Assembly (NCBI GenBank): GCA_046724665.1
Contig: JBKOWZ010000038.1
Location: forward strand, 1 to 57,612
DNA length: 57,612 nt
Direction of reading: 5' to 3'
Source: Actinocrinis sp046724665
GTDB taxonomy: Bacteria > Actinomycetota > Actinomycetes > Streptomycetales > Catenulisporaceae
Every line of letters starts with the position of its first letter. Position 1 is the first letter of the stretch. Made by a program: the position numbers and the translations under genes. The notes under the pieces are model-generated. The model saw only the letters and a program-made list of their open reading frames with translations, was not told the origin of the DNA and made no database searches. Below, in pieces: positions 42,600 through 51,209 of the stretch.

Positions 42600-43376
42600 A
42601 TGGCGGCGATGATGCGGCGGTTCGCCGGCGCCCTCGGCGTGCTGGCGCTGCTCGCGGCCTGGACCCTGGTCGGGGTCTTCGGTTTCGGCACCCACGGCGC
42701 GGTGCCGACCCCGTGGGCGGTGGTGCGCCAGATGGTCTCCGACGGTGCGAGCCTGTACGTGTCCAACGCCACGGTCACCCTCTCCGGGGCGGCCCAGGGC
42801 TTCCTGTGGGGCAACCTGGCCGCGCTGGCGGTGGCCTGCCTGGTGCTGCTGGTGCCGCGGCTGGAACCGGCCGCCTCCCAGCTCGCGGTGATCAGCTACT
42901 GCATGCCGCTGACCGCGATCGGCCCGATCGTGCTGGTGGTCATGGGCGGGCGCGCCCCGACGATCTTCCTCGCGGCCATGGCGGTGTTCTTCACCACCCT
43001 GGTCGGGGCGCTGCTCGGCGTGCGCTCGGCGGACCCGGCGGCCCTGGAGGTGGTGCGTGCCTACGGCGGTGGCCGCCGGCACCAGCTGGCCAAGGTGCAG
43101 CTGATCGCGGCCCTGCCCTCAGTCGTCAATGCCCTGAAGATCGCCGCCCCGGGCGCCATGCTCGGCGCGATCCTCGGCGAGTACCTCGGCGGCGTCGACA
43201 GCGGACTCGGCGTGGCGCTCACCCTGGCGCAACAGCAATTCGACGTCGCGCGCACCTGGGCGCTGGCCCTGGTGGTCGGCCTGCTGGCCGGCGCGGGCTA
43301 CGCGCTGTTCTCCCTGCTCGGCAGGGTTCTGACGCCCTGGTCCAGCGGCCAGGCCGAGCAGGGCGGTGCCCGATGA
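42600..43376 (+). CDS. ABC transporter permease 1
   Basis: The product of 258 residues is hydrophobic, with about six transmembrane helices and the cytoplasmic coupling segment EVVRAYGGGRRHQLAKVQL, a BPD_transp_1 (SsuC/ThiX-like) fold. ATG 42,600 is 18 bp after the ATPase stop. It overlaps the second permease as ATGA, so the pair is probably translated together and forms a heterodimeric channel. Confidence 0.92.
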   Translation: MAAMMRRFAGALGVLALLAAWTLVGVFGFGTHGAVPTPWAVVRQMVSDGASLYVSNATVTLSGAAQGFLWGNLAALAVACLVLLVPRLEPAASQLAVISYCMPLTAIGPIVLVVMGGRAPTIFLAAMAVFFTTLVGALLGVRSADPAALEVVRAYGGGRRHQLAKVQLIAALPSVVNALKIAAPGAMLGAILGEYLGGVDSGLGVALTLAQQQFDVARTWALALVVGLLAGAGYALFSLLGRVLTPWSSGQAEQGGAR

Positions 43377-44167
43377 ATACGGTACGCACGCTCTGGCGCG
43401 TCCTGAGCCCGCTGCTGGTCTCGGCCCTGGTCGGCCTCGGCCTGTGGCTCGCGGCGGCCGACCTGTTCGGCTTCAGCCCGTACGTGGTCAAGAGCCCCGC
43501 CGACGTGTGGAACTTTCTGACCTCCGGCCCGGACGCGGCGGCCAACCGCAGGTCGGTGGTCCAGCCCCTGCTGACCACGCTCGGCGACGGAGCCTACGGG
43601 TTCTGCTTCGGCATGGCGGCGGCGGTGCTGGCCGCGCTGGCCTTCGTCGCGGCGCCCGCGGTCGAGCGCACCTTCATGCCGCTGGCGATGCTGCTGCGCT
43701 CGGTGCCGCTGGTGACGATGACGCCGCTGATCGTGCTGGCGTTCGGGCGCGGCGTCGGCGGTGTCGCCGTGATCGGCGGCATCGTGGTGTTCTTCCCGGC
43801 CCTGGTGACCGTGACGCACGGACTGAGGTCCGCCTCGCCGCAGACCCGCGACGTCGTGCTCGTCTACGGCGGCACTACCCGCAGCGTCCTGACGAAGGTC
43901 GCGCTGCCCAGCGCACTGCCGCACTTGTTCGCCGCCGCGCGGCTGTCGGTGCCCGCAGCGCTGGTCGGAGCGCTCGTGGCGGAGTGGCTGGCCACCGGCC
44001 GGGGGCTCGGGGGAGCGATCCTGACCGACATCGGGGCGTTCGGGTACGCGCACCTGTGGGCGTCGATCGTGATGCTCACCGCGGTGTCCGTCGTGCTGTA
44101 CACCGCGCTCGGCGCAGTGGAGACGGCCGTGCTGGCCCGCATGGGTGCGGGAGGCCGTCGTCCGTGA
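43373..44167 (+). CDS. ABC transporter permease 2
   Basis: The product of 264 residues is similar in fold to the preceding permease, with coupling segment TRDVVLVYGGTTRSVLTKVALP and C-terminal helices. Two different permeases are less usual than the single homodimeric permease of classic SsuC/TauC systems. Its stop overlaps the amidase GTG as GTGA. Confidence 0.92.
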   Translation: MNTVRTLWRVLSPLLVSALVGLGLWLAAADLFGFSPYVVKSPADVWNFLTSGPDAAANRRSVVQPLLTTLGDGAYGFCFGMAAAVLAALAFVAAPAVERTFMPLAMLLRSVPLVTMTPLIVLAFGRGVGGVAVIGGIVVFFPALVTVTHGLRSASPQTRDVVLVYGGTTRSVLTKVALPSALPHLFAAARLSVPAALVGALVAEWLATGRGLGGAILTDIGAFGYAHLWASIVMLTAVSVVLYTALGAVETAVLARMGAGGRRP

Positions 44168-45744
44168 CCACGCCGCTGACCACTGCCGAGGGCGAGGTGC
44201 CCGACGCCGTGCTGGCCGCGTTCTGGGCATATGAGCAGGCCTTGGCGGACAACGACCTGGCAGCGCTCGACGACGCCTTTCTCGCCGACGCTGGTGCCGG
44301 CGCGCTGCGCGGCGACGCGGCGGGGCTGCTGGTCGGCTCCGGGCAGATCGGCGCGTTTCGCGGTGCACGCGGCGGCGCACCGCGTCGCACGGTGCGCGAG
44401 CTGCACGCGCGCGTCCTCGGCCCTGACCACGTGGTGCTGGTCGCGGTCAACCAGCCGGAGGCGGGCGGGGCCGGCCTGGTCACGCAGGTGTGGCGGCACT
44501 GTCCGGACGGCCGGTGGCGCATCGCCGTCGCGCAGGTGGCCGGACCCGCGCCGGCGGCCGATCCGCGGATCTGGCGCGTCGTCGGCCACCCGCTCGTCGC
44601 GGCGGCCGACTCCGGGCCACTGGATGGGGCGAGCGTCGCGGTCAAGGACCTGTTCGCGGTCGCCGGGTTCGCGGTCGGCGCGGGGAACCCGGACTACCTG
44701 GCCGAGGGCCGCACGGCGGCCGAGCACGCGGCGGCGGTGCGGGTCCTGCTGAACGCCGGCGCCGAGCTGCGCGGGATCGCGCGCACCGACGAGTTCGCGT
44801 ACAGCGTCGTCGGTGCGAACGCGCACTACGGTGCGCCGCCGAATCCGCGTGCCCCGCTGCGGCTGCCTGGCGGCTCCTCCAGCGGACCCGCGTCCGCGGT
44901 CGCGATGGGCCACGCCGAGATCGGGCTGGGCACCGACACCGCGGGCTCGATCCGCGTGCCGGCCTCCCACCAGGGGCTGTGGGGCCTGCGCAGCACGCAT
45001 GGAGCCGTCAGCCGTGCCGGGCTGGTCCCGCTGGCGCCGAGCTTCGACACGGTCGGCTGGCTGACTCGCGATCCGGATCTGCTCGCCCGGGTCGCGCGCG
45101 TCAGCCTTCTGTCCGGCTCCGCGGCCGCCGCAGGCTCCTACGCCGTGTGTCCCGCATTGCTGGAACTCGCGCAGCCCTCTGTGCGCGCCGCGTTCACCGT
45201 CGCCATCGAGTCGTGGATCCGGCGCGGGGTTCTGCCCGCGCCGCGCACGGTCCCGCTGCCGGATCCGGGGTCCACGTTCGCCGCGTTCCGCACCGTGCAG
45301 GCGGCCGAGGCGTGGCGGTCGCACGGTGCGTGGGTGCGGGATCATCCCGGCAGCCTCGGCCCGGACGTCGCCGCCCGCTTCGCCTGGGCCGCGACCGTCA
45401 CCTCGGATCAGGAGGCTGAGGCACGCGCGGCTCTGGCCGCGGTGCGCACGCGAATCGAGGACGCGCTGGAAGACAGTGTCCTGCTGCTGCCCACGGTCCC
45501 CGCCCCGGCGCCGTCGCGCGGCGCGGACGCTGCGCACCTGGATGCCGTGCGCACCGCCACCATCACCCTGACTTGCGTGGCCGCGCTCACCGGCCGTCCC
45601 GCGTTGTCCGCACCGCTGCTGTACGCGGAAGGCGCACCGGTCGGCCTGAGCCTGCTCGGCCCCCGACACACCGACCTCGACCTGATCGCCCGCGGCGCAG
45701 TGTTGCGAGAGCCCGCCGCGACCACGCAGGAAGGATCGCCGTGA
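44164..45744 (+). CDS. AtzH-AtzE-type fusion: SnoaL-like domain plus amidase-signature hydrolase
   Basis: The product of 526 residues has an N-terminal 130-residue AtzH-like (DUF3225, SnoaL fold) domain (AFWAYEQALADNDLAALDD, later LVTQVWRHCPDGRW), then an amidase-signature domain with Lys in VAVKDLF, the PGGSSSGPASAV loop and GTDTAGSIRVPAS containing the nucleophilic Ser. AtzE and AtzH act together in biuret and cyanuric acid breakdown, where AtzE hydrolyses 1-carboxybiuret; here they are one chain. The likely job is hydrolysis of a carbamoyl or amide bond in a ureide intermediate. GTG 44,164 overlaps the permease stop. Confidence 0.88.
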   Translation: MTTPLTTAEGEVPDAVLAAFWAYEQALADNDLAALDDAFLADAGAGALRGDAAGLLVGSGQIGAFRGARGGAPRRTVRELHARVLGPDHVVLVAVNQPEAGGAGLVTQVWRHCPDGRWRIAVAQVAGPAPAADPRIWRVVGHPLVAAADSGPLDGASVAVKDLFAVAGFAVGAGNPDYLAEGRTAAEHAAAVRVLLNAGAELRGIARTDEFAYSVVGANAHYGAPPNPRAPLRLPGGSSSGPASAVAMGHAEIGLGTDTAGSIRVPASHQGLWGLRSTHGAVSRAGLVPLAPSFDTVGWLTRDPDLLARVARVSLLSGSAAAAGSYAVCPALLELAQPSVRAAFTVAIESWIRRGVLPAPRTVPLPDPGSTFAAFRTVQAAEAWRSHGAWVRDHPGSLGPDVAARFAWAATVTSDQEAEARAALAAVRTRIEDALEDSVLLLPTVPAPAPSRGADAAHLDAVRTATITLTCVAALTGRPALSAPLLYAEGAPVGLSLLGPRHTDLDLIARGAVLREPAATTQEGSP

Positions 45745-47012
45745 CCGTCCCACCCCGCCCGCTTCGGCCCAGTCCTCTTCGGCTCAGTCCGCTCGACCCG
45801 CCGCCCCGGCTGCTGATGGGCCCGGGGCCGGTCAACGCGCACCCCCGGGTGCTGCGCGCCATGGCGACCCCGCTGATCGGCCAGTACGACCCGGTGATGA
45901 CCGGCTACATGACCGAGACGATGGGCTTGTACCGACGGGTCTTCGACACCGGCAACGAGCAGACCCTGCTGGTCGACGGCACCTCCCGGGCCGGCATCGA
46001 GGCCGCGCTGGTCTCGCTGCTCGCGCCCGGCGACCGCGTGCTGGTGCCGATCTTCGGGCGCTTCGGCCACCTGCTCGCCGAGATCGCCGCGCGCGCCGGA
46101 GCCGAGGTGCACACGGTGCACGTCCCGTGGGGCACGGTGTTCGACCCGCAGCAGATAGCCGAGGCGGTGCGCCGGGTGCGCCCTCGCCTGCTGGCGATGG
46201 TGCACGGCGACACCTCCACCACGATGCTCCAACCACTGGACGAGCTCGGCCCAGTGTGCGCGGAGCACGACGTGTTGTTCTACGCCGACGTCACCGCGAG
46301 CCTGGGCGGCAACGCGGTCGCGGCCGACGCCTGGGGCCTGGACGCGGCGACCGCCGGCCTCCAGAAGTGCCTGGGCGGACCGTCCGGAACCGCGCCCGCG
46401 ACCTTCTCCCCGAAGGCCGCGGCCGTGATCACCGGCCGGCGCCAGATCGAGGCCGGGCTGCGCGAGGACGGCGACGGGCGCAACCCGTTGCGCATCGGCT
46501 CGAACTACTTCGACCTGGCCATGGTCTTCGACTACTGGGGTCCGCGCCGGCTCAACCACCACACCGAGGCCACCAGCGCCCTGTACGCGGCCCGCGAATG
46601 TGCCGCGCTGCTGGTGGAGGAGGGCGTGGAGGCGGCCGTCGAACGCCACCGGCTGCACGGCGGGGCGATGGCCGCCGGGCTGCGCGGCCTCGGCCTCGAG
46701 CTGTTCGGCGACCAGGAACACCGGATGAACAACGTCGTCGGCGTCCTGATCCCGGACGGAGCCGACGACGCCGCGGTGCGCGGTGCGCTGCTCGCGGACT
46801 ACGGCATCGAGATCGGCACCTCGTTCGGGCCGCTGCGCGGTCGTATCTGGCGTATCGGGACCATGGGCTACAACGCGCGCACGGATGCCGTGCTCACGAC
46901 CCTGGCAGCCTTCGAACAGGTCCTGCGCCGGGCAGGGGTCAAGGTGTCGGCGGGCGGCGGCGTCGACGCGGCGTACGAGTGGTGCGCGGTGGCCCAGGGG
47001 ACTGCGGCATGA
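45741..47012 (+). CDS. Class V aminotransferase, PucG-like
   Basis: The product of 423 residues is of the alanine-glyoxylate/PucG group: LLMGPGPVNAHPRVLRAM, GQYDP, and PLP lysine K209 in LQKCLGGPSG. PucG in Bacillus transfers the amino group of (S)-ureidoglycine to glyoxylate during allantoin use. GGAAGGA precedes GTG 45,741, which overlaps the previous stop. Its presence with an allantoate-amidohydrolase-like enzyme strongly suggests ureide catabolism, though pyrimidine-derived amines are not excluded. Confidence 0.85.
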   Translation: MTVPPRPLRPSPLRLSPLDPPPRLLMGPGPVNAHPRVLRAMATPLIGQYDPVMTGYMTETMGLYRRVFDTGNEQTLLVDGTSRAGIEAALVSLLAPGDRVLVPIFGRFGHLLAEIAARAGAEVHTVHVPWGTVFDPQQIAEAVRRVRPRLLAMVHGDTSTTMLQPLDELGPVCAEHDVLFYADVTASLGGNAVAADAWGLDAATAGLQKCLGGPSGTAPATFSPKAAAVITGRRQIEAGLREDGDGRNPLRIGSNYFDLAMVFDYWGPRRLNHHTEATSALYAARECAALLVEEGVEAAVERHRLHGGAMAAGLRGLGLELFGDQEHRMNNVVGVLIPDGADDAAVRGALLADYGIEIGTSFGPLRGRIWRIGTMGYNARTDAVLTTLAAFEQVLRRAGVKVSAGGGVDAAYEWCAVAQGTAA

Positions 47013-48289
47013 GTGCGCGCCGGGCGCTCGAACGCTGCGACGTGCTCGCCGCCGTCTCCGCGCTGCCGGACGGGCTGATCGAACGCGTCTACCTCACGGC
47101 CGAGCACGCCGCGGCGAACGTACTGGTCGGCAGATGGATGGCCGACGCGGGACTGGAGACCTGGCAGGACGCCGCGGGCAACCGGTGCGGGCGCATGGAG
47201 GGGGAGCGGCCGGGCCTCGCGGCCCTGATGCTCGGCTCGCACCTGGACACCGTGCCGCAGGCCGGCCGCTTCGACGGCATCCTCGGCGTGATGATCGCGC
47301 TTGAGGTCGCGGTCCGGATCCGGGCGAGCGGCCGCCCGCTGCCGTTCGCGCTGGAGGTCGTCGGCTTCGGCGACGAGGAGGGCACCCGGTTCGGCGCCAC
47401 GCTGCTGGGCAGCCGCGCACTCGCGGGGACCTGGGACCCGTCCTGGTGGGCGCTGACGGACCGCGACGGGGTGGGCCTGCGCGAGGCCTTCACAGCGTTC
47501 GGGCTCGACCCTGCGCAGGTTGGACGAGCGGCGCGCCGTCCCGAGGAGCTGATCGGGTATCTGGAGGCGCACATCGAGCAGGGCCCGATCCTCGAAGGAC
47601 GCGGCCGGGCGCTCGGCGTGGTCTCCTCGATCGCCGGAGCCCGCCGCATGCTGGTCACGATCACCGGACGCGCCGCGCACGCCGGAACCCCCTACGGGCT
47701 GCGCCGCGACGCGCTGGCCGGGGCGGGCGAGGCGATCCTCGCGGTGGAGTCCCTCGCGCCGCGGCATCGGCTCATCGCGACGATCGGCCGCGTGTCCGCG
47801 GCTCCGGGCGCGGTCAACGTCATCGCCGGCTCGGCGACGTTCAGCCTCGACGTGCGCGCGGCATCCGACGAGGCGCGCGACGCGGGGCTGGACGTACTGT
47901 TGGCCGAAATCGAGCGGATCTGCGTGCGCCGGGGCCTGAGCATGCACGTCGAGCAGATACACGCCGCCGAGACAGTGCACTGCGACGAGACCATGGCGGC
48001 GGCGATCGCGTGCGGCGTCGCGACGACTGCGGACCTGGACGAGCAGCCGCCGCGTCTGTTCTCACCGCCGGGACACGACGCGATGGCCATGGCCGCGCTC
48101 ACCCGGGTCGGCATGCTGTTCATCCGCTGCGCTGGGGGCGTCAGCCACCACCCCGAGGAGTCAGTCCTCGAAACCGATGTCGCCCAGGCGATCGATGCGC
48201 TGCACGCAGCGGTCCGCTACCTCGCCGACACGCACGCAGCCGACACGCGAGAGGCGACGGCCGCATTCCCGGTACACAGGGGCGGATAG
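47009..48289 (+). CDS. M20-family amidohydrolase, allantoate amidohydrolase/carbamoylase-like
   Basis: The product of 426 residues has the M20 metal motifs GSHLDTVPQAGRFDG, GFGDEEGTRFG, EAHIEQGP and GHDAMAMA. Relatives hydrolyse allantoate (AllC/PucF), N-carbamoyl-beta-alanine or N-carbamoyl amino acids. The aminotransferase next to it favours the allantoate type, since PucF makes the substrate of PucG. ATG 47,009 overlaps the aminotransferase stop (ATGA). The dimetal enzyme is cytoplasmic. Confidence 0.85.
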   Translation: MSARRALERCDVLAAVSALPDGLIERVYLTAEHAAANVLVGRWMADAGLETWQDAAGNRCGRMEGERPGLAALMLGSHLDTVPQAGRFDGILGVMIALEVAVRIRASGRPLPFALEVVGFGDEEGTRFGATLLGSRALAGTWDPSWWALTDRDGVGLREAFTAFGLDPAQVGRAARRPEELIGYLEAHIEQGPILEGRGRALGVVSSIAGARRMLVTITGRAAHAGTPYGLRRDALAGAGEAILAVESLAPRHRLIATIGRVSAAPGAVNVIAGSATFSLDVRAASDEARDAGLDVLLAEIERICVRRGLSMHVEQIHAAETVHCDETMAAAIACGVATTADLDEQPPRLFSPPGHDAMAMAALTRVGMLFIRCAGGVSHHPEESVLETDVAQAIDALHAAVRYLADTHAADTREATAAFPVHRGG

Positions 48290-48301
48290 GACACGACGGG
48301 C

Positions 48302-49165
48302 ATGAACAACGTCGGCATGAACGAGGTGACGATCGGTCAGCGCATCGACCGCCAGTACGCCGCGCTCTCCCCGCAAGAGCAGCGTGCCGCCGACGCGGTT
48401 CTCGATCACCTCGACGACCTCGCGGTGTACAGCGCTTCGGAGATCGCACAACTGAGCGGCGTGTCCAAGGCGACGGTCTCACGGATGGTGCGCCGCCTGG
48501 GCTATGAGGACTTCGCCCAGCTGCGTGTGCAGGCGCGGAAGCTGCGCAGCCTCGGCACGCCGATGGGTGCGAGCGGGCAGTCGGCCGAACCCGGCGCCGC
48601 GCTCGCCGCGCATCTCGCCGCCGAGCGGCTCAACCTCACCCGCATGCTCGACGGCCTGGCCGACGGGCGGCTCGACGCGGCGGCCAGGCTCCTGGCGGGA
48701 GCCGGGCGGATCGCGGTGATCGGGCGCCGCAACAGCTACCCGGTCGCTCTGCACCTGCGCCAACAGCTCGCCCAGATCCGCGGACACGTCGCGCTGCTGC
48801 CCGTGCCCGGCCAGAGTCTCGGGGAGGACCTGGCTGAACTCGGCGCGCACGACGTGGTGATCGTCGTGGGCTTCCGGCGCCGCCCACACGGCTTCACCGC
48901 TCTGCTGGACGCCCTGCTCGCCCGCGCCGTGCCGGTCGTCCTGATGGGCGACGACTCGCTGGAGCCCTGGCGTGACCGCGTCGCGCACCTGCTGGTCGCG
49001 CCGCTCCACTCACCGTCCGCCTTCGACAGCTACGCTGCCGCGATGAGCCTGGCCAACCTGCTGGCCACCGCCACGCTCGCCCAGCGCACCCGGCAGGGGC
49101 GCACCCGCGTATCGACGATCACGGCCCTCTACGGCGACCTGGACGAACTGGAAGGCCCGTGGTGA
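48302..49165 (+). CDS. MurR/RpiR-family transcriptional regulator
   Basis: The product of 287 residues has an N-terminal helix-turn-helix (ASEIAQLSGVSKATVSRMVR) and a C-terminal SIS sugar-isomerase-like ligand domain (GRIAVIGRRNSYPVALHLRQ). It ends the catabolic gene set, 12 bp after the M20 gene, and is therefore co-transcribed with it. It probably controls the set in response to a phosphorylated or ring-derived ligand. ATG 48,302 and 48,317 are both possible starts. Confidence 0.88.
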   Translation: MNNVGMNEVTIGQRIDRQYAALSPQEQRAADAVLDHLDDLAVYSASEIAQLSGVSKATVSRMVRRLGYEDFAQLRVQARKLRSLGTPMGASGQSAEPGAALAAHLAAERLNLTRMLDGLADGRLDAAARLLAGAGRIAVIGRRNSYPVALHLRQQLAQIRGHVALLPVPGQSLGEDLAELGAHDVVIVVGFRRRPHGFTALLDALLARAVPVVLMGDDSLEPWRDRVAHLLVAPLHSPSAFDSYAAAMSLANLLATATLAQRTRQGRTRVSTITALYGDLDELEGPW

Positions 49166-49339
49166 TCCGGGACCTGGTTCTCCATGTCGATGCATGGCAC
49201 GATTCGGCGAAGTGATCTCCTCGCCATGGAGATGCCAACAGGGTTCTGATCATGTCTCTGCGGTCGAGCCGTCGTGATCTCCTATCCGTCCTCGCCGCGT
49301 GGCAGCTGCTGCACCACGTGCTGCACCGGGCGCGAAAAT

Positions 49340-49368
49340 GGCCGGTAACCGTCAATCGGTTACCGGCC
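49340..49368 (-). terminator. Intrinsic terminator of the tRNA-Pro gene
   Basis: GGCCGGTAACCG and CGGTTACCGGCC pair perfectly over 12 bp with a 5-base loop. Read on the minus strand it lies 19 bp past the tRNA and is followed by ATTTT, so it is a classical terminator. Confidence 0.85.
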
Positions 49369-49387
49369 GTGAACTACGCCAACGGTG

Positions 49388-49461
<74 letters not shown>

Positions 49462-49605
49462 CTGGACGAGCCAGGAAGAACCTTACCGCATCGGGGTCGG
49501 CGGTTTCACCTGCGTTAGGAGGGTGTCGGGATCTTGCCGGACGATCTTGCCGGGCGGCGTGATGACGGGGGAGGGGCGGCGCGGGGTGCGGGGTATGTTG
49601 AGGCC

Positions 49606-50652
49606 ATGGCTACGGAGCCGAAGGCGTTGGGGTCTGGCGTTCATATGATCGATACGGCCATGTCGGGGTACTCCGGCATCACGGCCGCCTATGCGATCTT
49701 GGGGGATCGGCCCTGCCTGGTGGAGACGGGGACGGCGACGTCGGCGCCGGTGGTTCGGGAGGCGCTGGCGGGGCTGGGGGTCGGGGCGGAGGATCTCGCG
49801 ACGATCGTGGTGACGCACATTCACCTCGATCACGCCGGCGGGGTCGGGGACCTCGCCGCCGCGTTTCCACGGGCGCGCGTCGTCGTGCAGGACGCCGGGG
49901 CTCGGCACCTTGCGGATCCTTCGCGGCTGATGGCGAGCGCGCGGCGGGTGTTCGGGTCGGCGATGGACACGCTGTTCGGGGAGTTGCTGCCGACTGCGGT
50001 GGAGCGGATCGAGGCCATCGGGGACGTCGGCGCGGTGGATCTCGGCGGCGGGCGGCGGCTGGAGGCGCACCATACGCCGGGGCACGCCAAGCATCACTTG
50101 GGCTTGATCGATTCAGCGACCGGGGACCTGTACGTCGGCGACGCCGCTGGACTCTATATTCCGCCACCGGACGCTTCGGAGCAGACGGGGTTGGGAGCGG
50201 ACGGTGAGATGGGCACGATGCTGCCGGGGACGCCGCCGCCGGACTTCGATCTTGAGCTCGCGCTCACGTCGTTGAGCCGTCTTGGTGATTTGAGGGCTAA
50301 TCGGCTGCTGTTCTCTCACTATGGGCCGATTACGGCGGTGCCGGATGCGCTGGAGCGTGCCCAGGAGGAGATGCGGATTTGGGTGGGGATCGTGCGGGAG
50401 GCTTGGGCGCGGGGGTCGGGTGGGGACGGCAGCGGGGATGGGAGCGCAGGGGTTGAGGGGGCGGGGGCGTTTGACTTGGATCATGCGGTGGCGATGGTCC
50501 GTGATCGGACGCGGGAGCGGTATGCGCAGCTGCTAGCGCGGCCGGAGGTGGCGGCGAAGTTCGAGGCGCTTTCGTCCACGGCGGCGAACGTTGCGGGGAT
50601 CGTGCGTTGGCTGGAGGCGGAGGGGAAGCGCGCGAACTCGATTGGTGACTAG
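49606..50652 (+). CDS. Metallo-beta-lactamase-fold hydrolase
   Basis: The product of 348 residues has the zinc-binding THIHLDHAGG motif, HHTPGHAKHH and a later FSHYGP, so a dimetal hydrolase of the glyoxalase II/RNase Z-like fold is intact. The C-terminal 100 residues contain a Gly/Asp-rich linker (SGGDGSGDGSAG). The substrate is unknown. ATG 49,606 has TTGAGG upstream; the in-frame ATG at 49,534 lies before it and lacks support. It is divergent from tRNA-Pro. Confidence 0.85.
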   Translation: MATEPKALGSGVHMIDTAMSGYSGITAAYAILGDRPCLVETGTATSAPVVREALAGLGVGAEDLATIVVTHIHLDHAGGVGDLAAAFPRARVVVQDAGARHLADPSRLMASARRVFGSAMDTLFGELLPTAVERIEAIGDVGAVDLGGGRRLEAHHTPGHAKHHLGLIDSATGDLYVGDAAGLYIPPPDASEQTGLGADGEMGTMLPGTPPPDFDLELALTSLSRLGDLRANRLLFSHYGPITAVPDALERAQEEMRIWVGIVREAWARGSGGDGSGDGSAGVEGAGAFDLDHAVAMVRDRTRERYAQLLARPEVAAKFEALSSTAANVAGIVRWLEAEGKRANSIGD

Positions 50653-50660
50653 CCTCGGCG

Positions 50661-50680
50661 GCCTGCGTTTGCCCGCAGGC
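50661..50680 (+). terminator. Short hairpin after the MBL hydrolase
   Basis: GCCTGCG and CGCAGGC form a perfect 7-bp stem with a 6-base loop (TTTGCC), 8 bp after the stop codon. The weak stem makes it a moderate candidate. Confidence 0.4.
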
Positions 50681-50790
50681 GAGGTACGCCAGAGTGGCCT
50701 ATGTCCCCGCCAACACAGCCAGAGGCCGTCATGAGGCAGCGAGCGGGCGAAGGTAGGCTGCCGAAGCACTAGGCAGGCGGGAGGACGTAG

Positions 50791-51111
50791 ATGTTGGTCG
50801 CGTTTTCGGTCACGCCGCTCGGCGTCGGCGAAGAGGTCGGCGTGTACGTCGCCGATGCGGTACGCGTCGTGCGCGAGTCGGGGCTGCCCAACCGCACCGA
50901 TGCGATGTTCACCACGATCGAGGGTGAGTGGGACGAGGTGCTTGACGTGGTCAAGCGCGCGTACGAGGCCGTGCAGGCGCGTGCCCAGCGCGACGGAGCG
51001 TCGGGGCGCGTGAGCCTGGTGCTCAAGGCCGACATCCGTCCCGGCGTGACCGGTGCCATGGATGCGAAGGTCGCGGCGGTGGAGCGGTACCTCACGGAAT
51101 CCGCTGAGTAA
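50791..51111 (+). CDS. MTH1187/YkoF-family thiamine-binding protein
   Basis: The product of 106 residues has the family pattern: LVAFSVTPLGVGEEVG at the start and VSLVLKADIRPGVTG near the end, a ferredoxin-like fold of about 100 residues. Family members bind thiamine or related ligands. GGGAGGA lies before ATG 50,791. There is no TPP riboswitch upstream and no transport partner beside it, so the ligand is not settled by context. Confidence 0.85.
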   Translation: MLVAFSVTPLGVGEEVGVYVADAVRVVRESGLPNRTDAMFTTIEGEWDEVLDVVKRAYEAVQARAQRDGASGRVSLVLKADIRPGVTGAMDAKVAAVERYLTESAE

Positions 51112-51209
51112 CGGAGCGTGGAATAGGAGCGCTGGACTCGTCGGGTCGGTAGTGCGATAAGCTGGGACTTTGCACCTATCCGGCGCCGTCTTAGGGAGTA
51201 TGCCGCGTC

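Noticed and set aside
37442..49165. Cyanuric acid or atrazine degradation pathway
   Set aside because: Only AtzH/AtzE-like domains are present; the ring-opening AtzD and the allophanate hydrolase AtzF are absent.
50653..50790. TPP riboswitch before the thiamine-binding protein
   Set aside because: The conserved CTGAGA core and pairing arms are missing.
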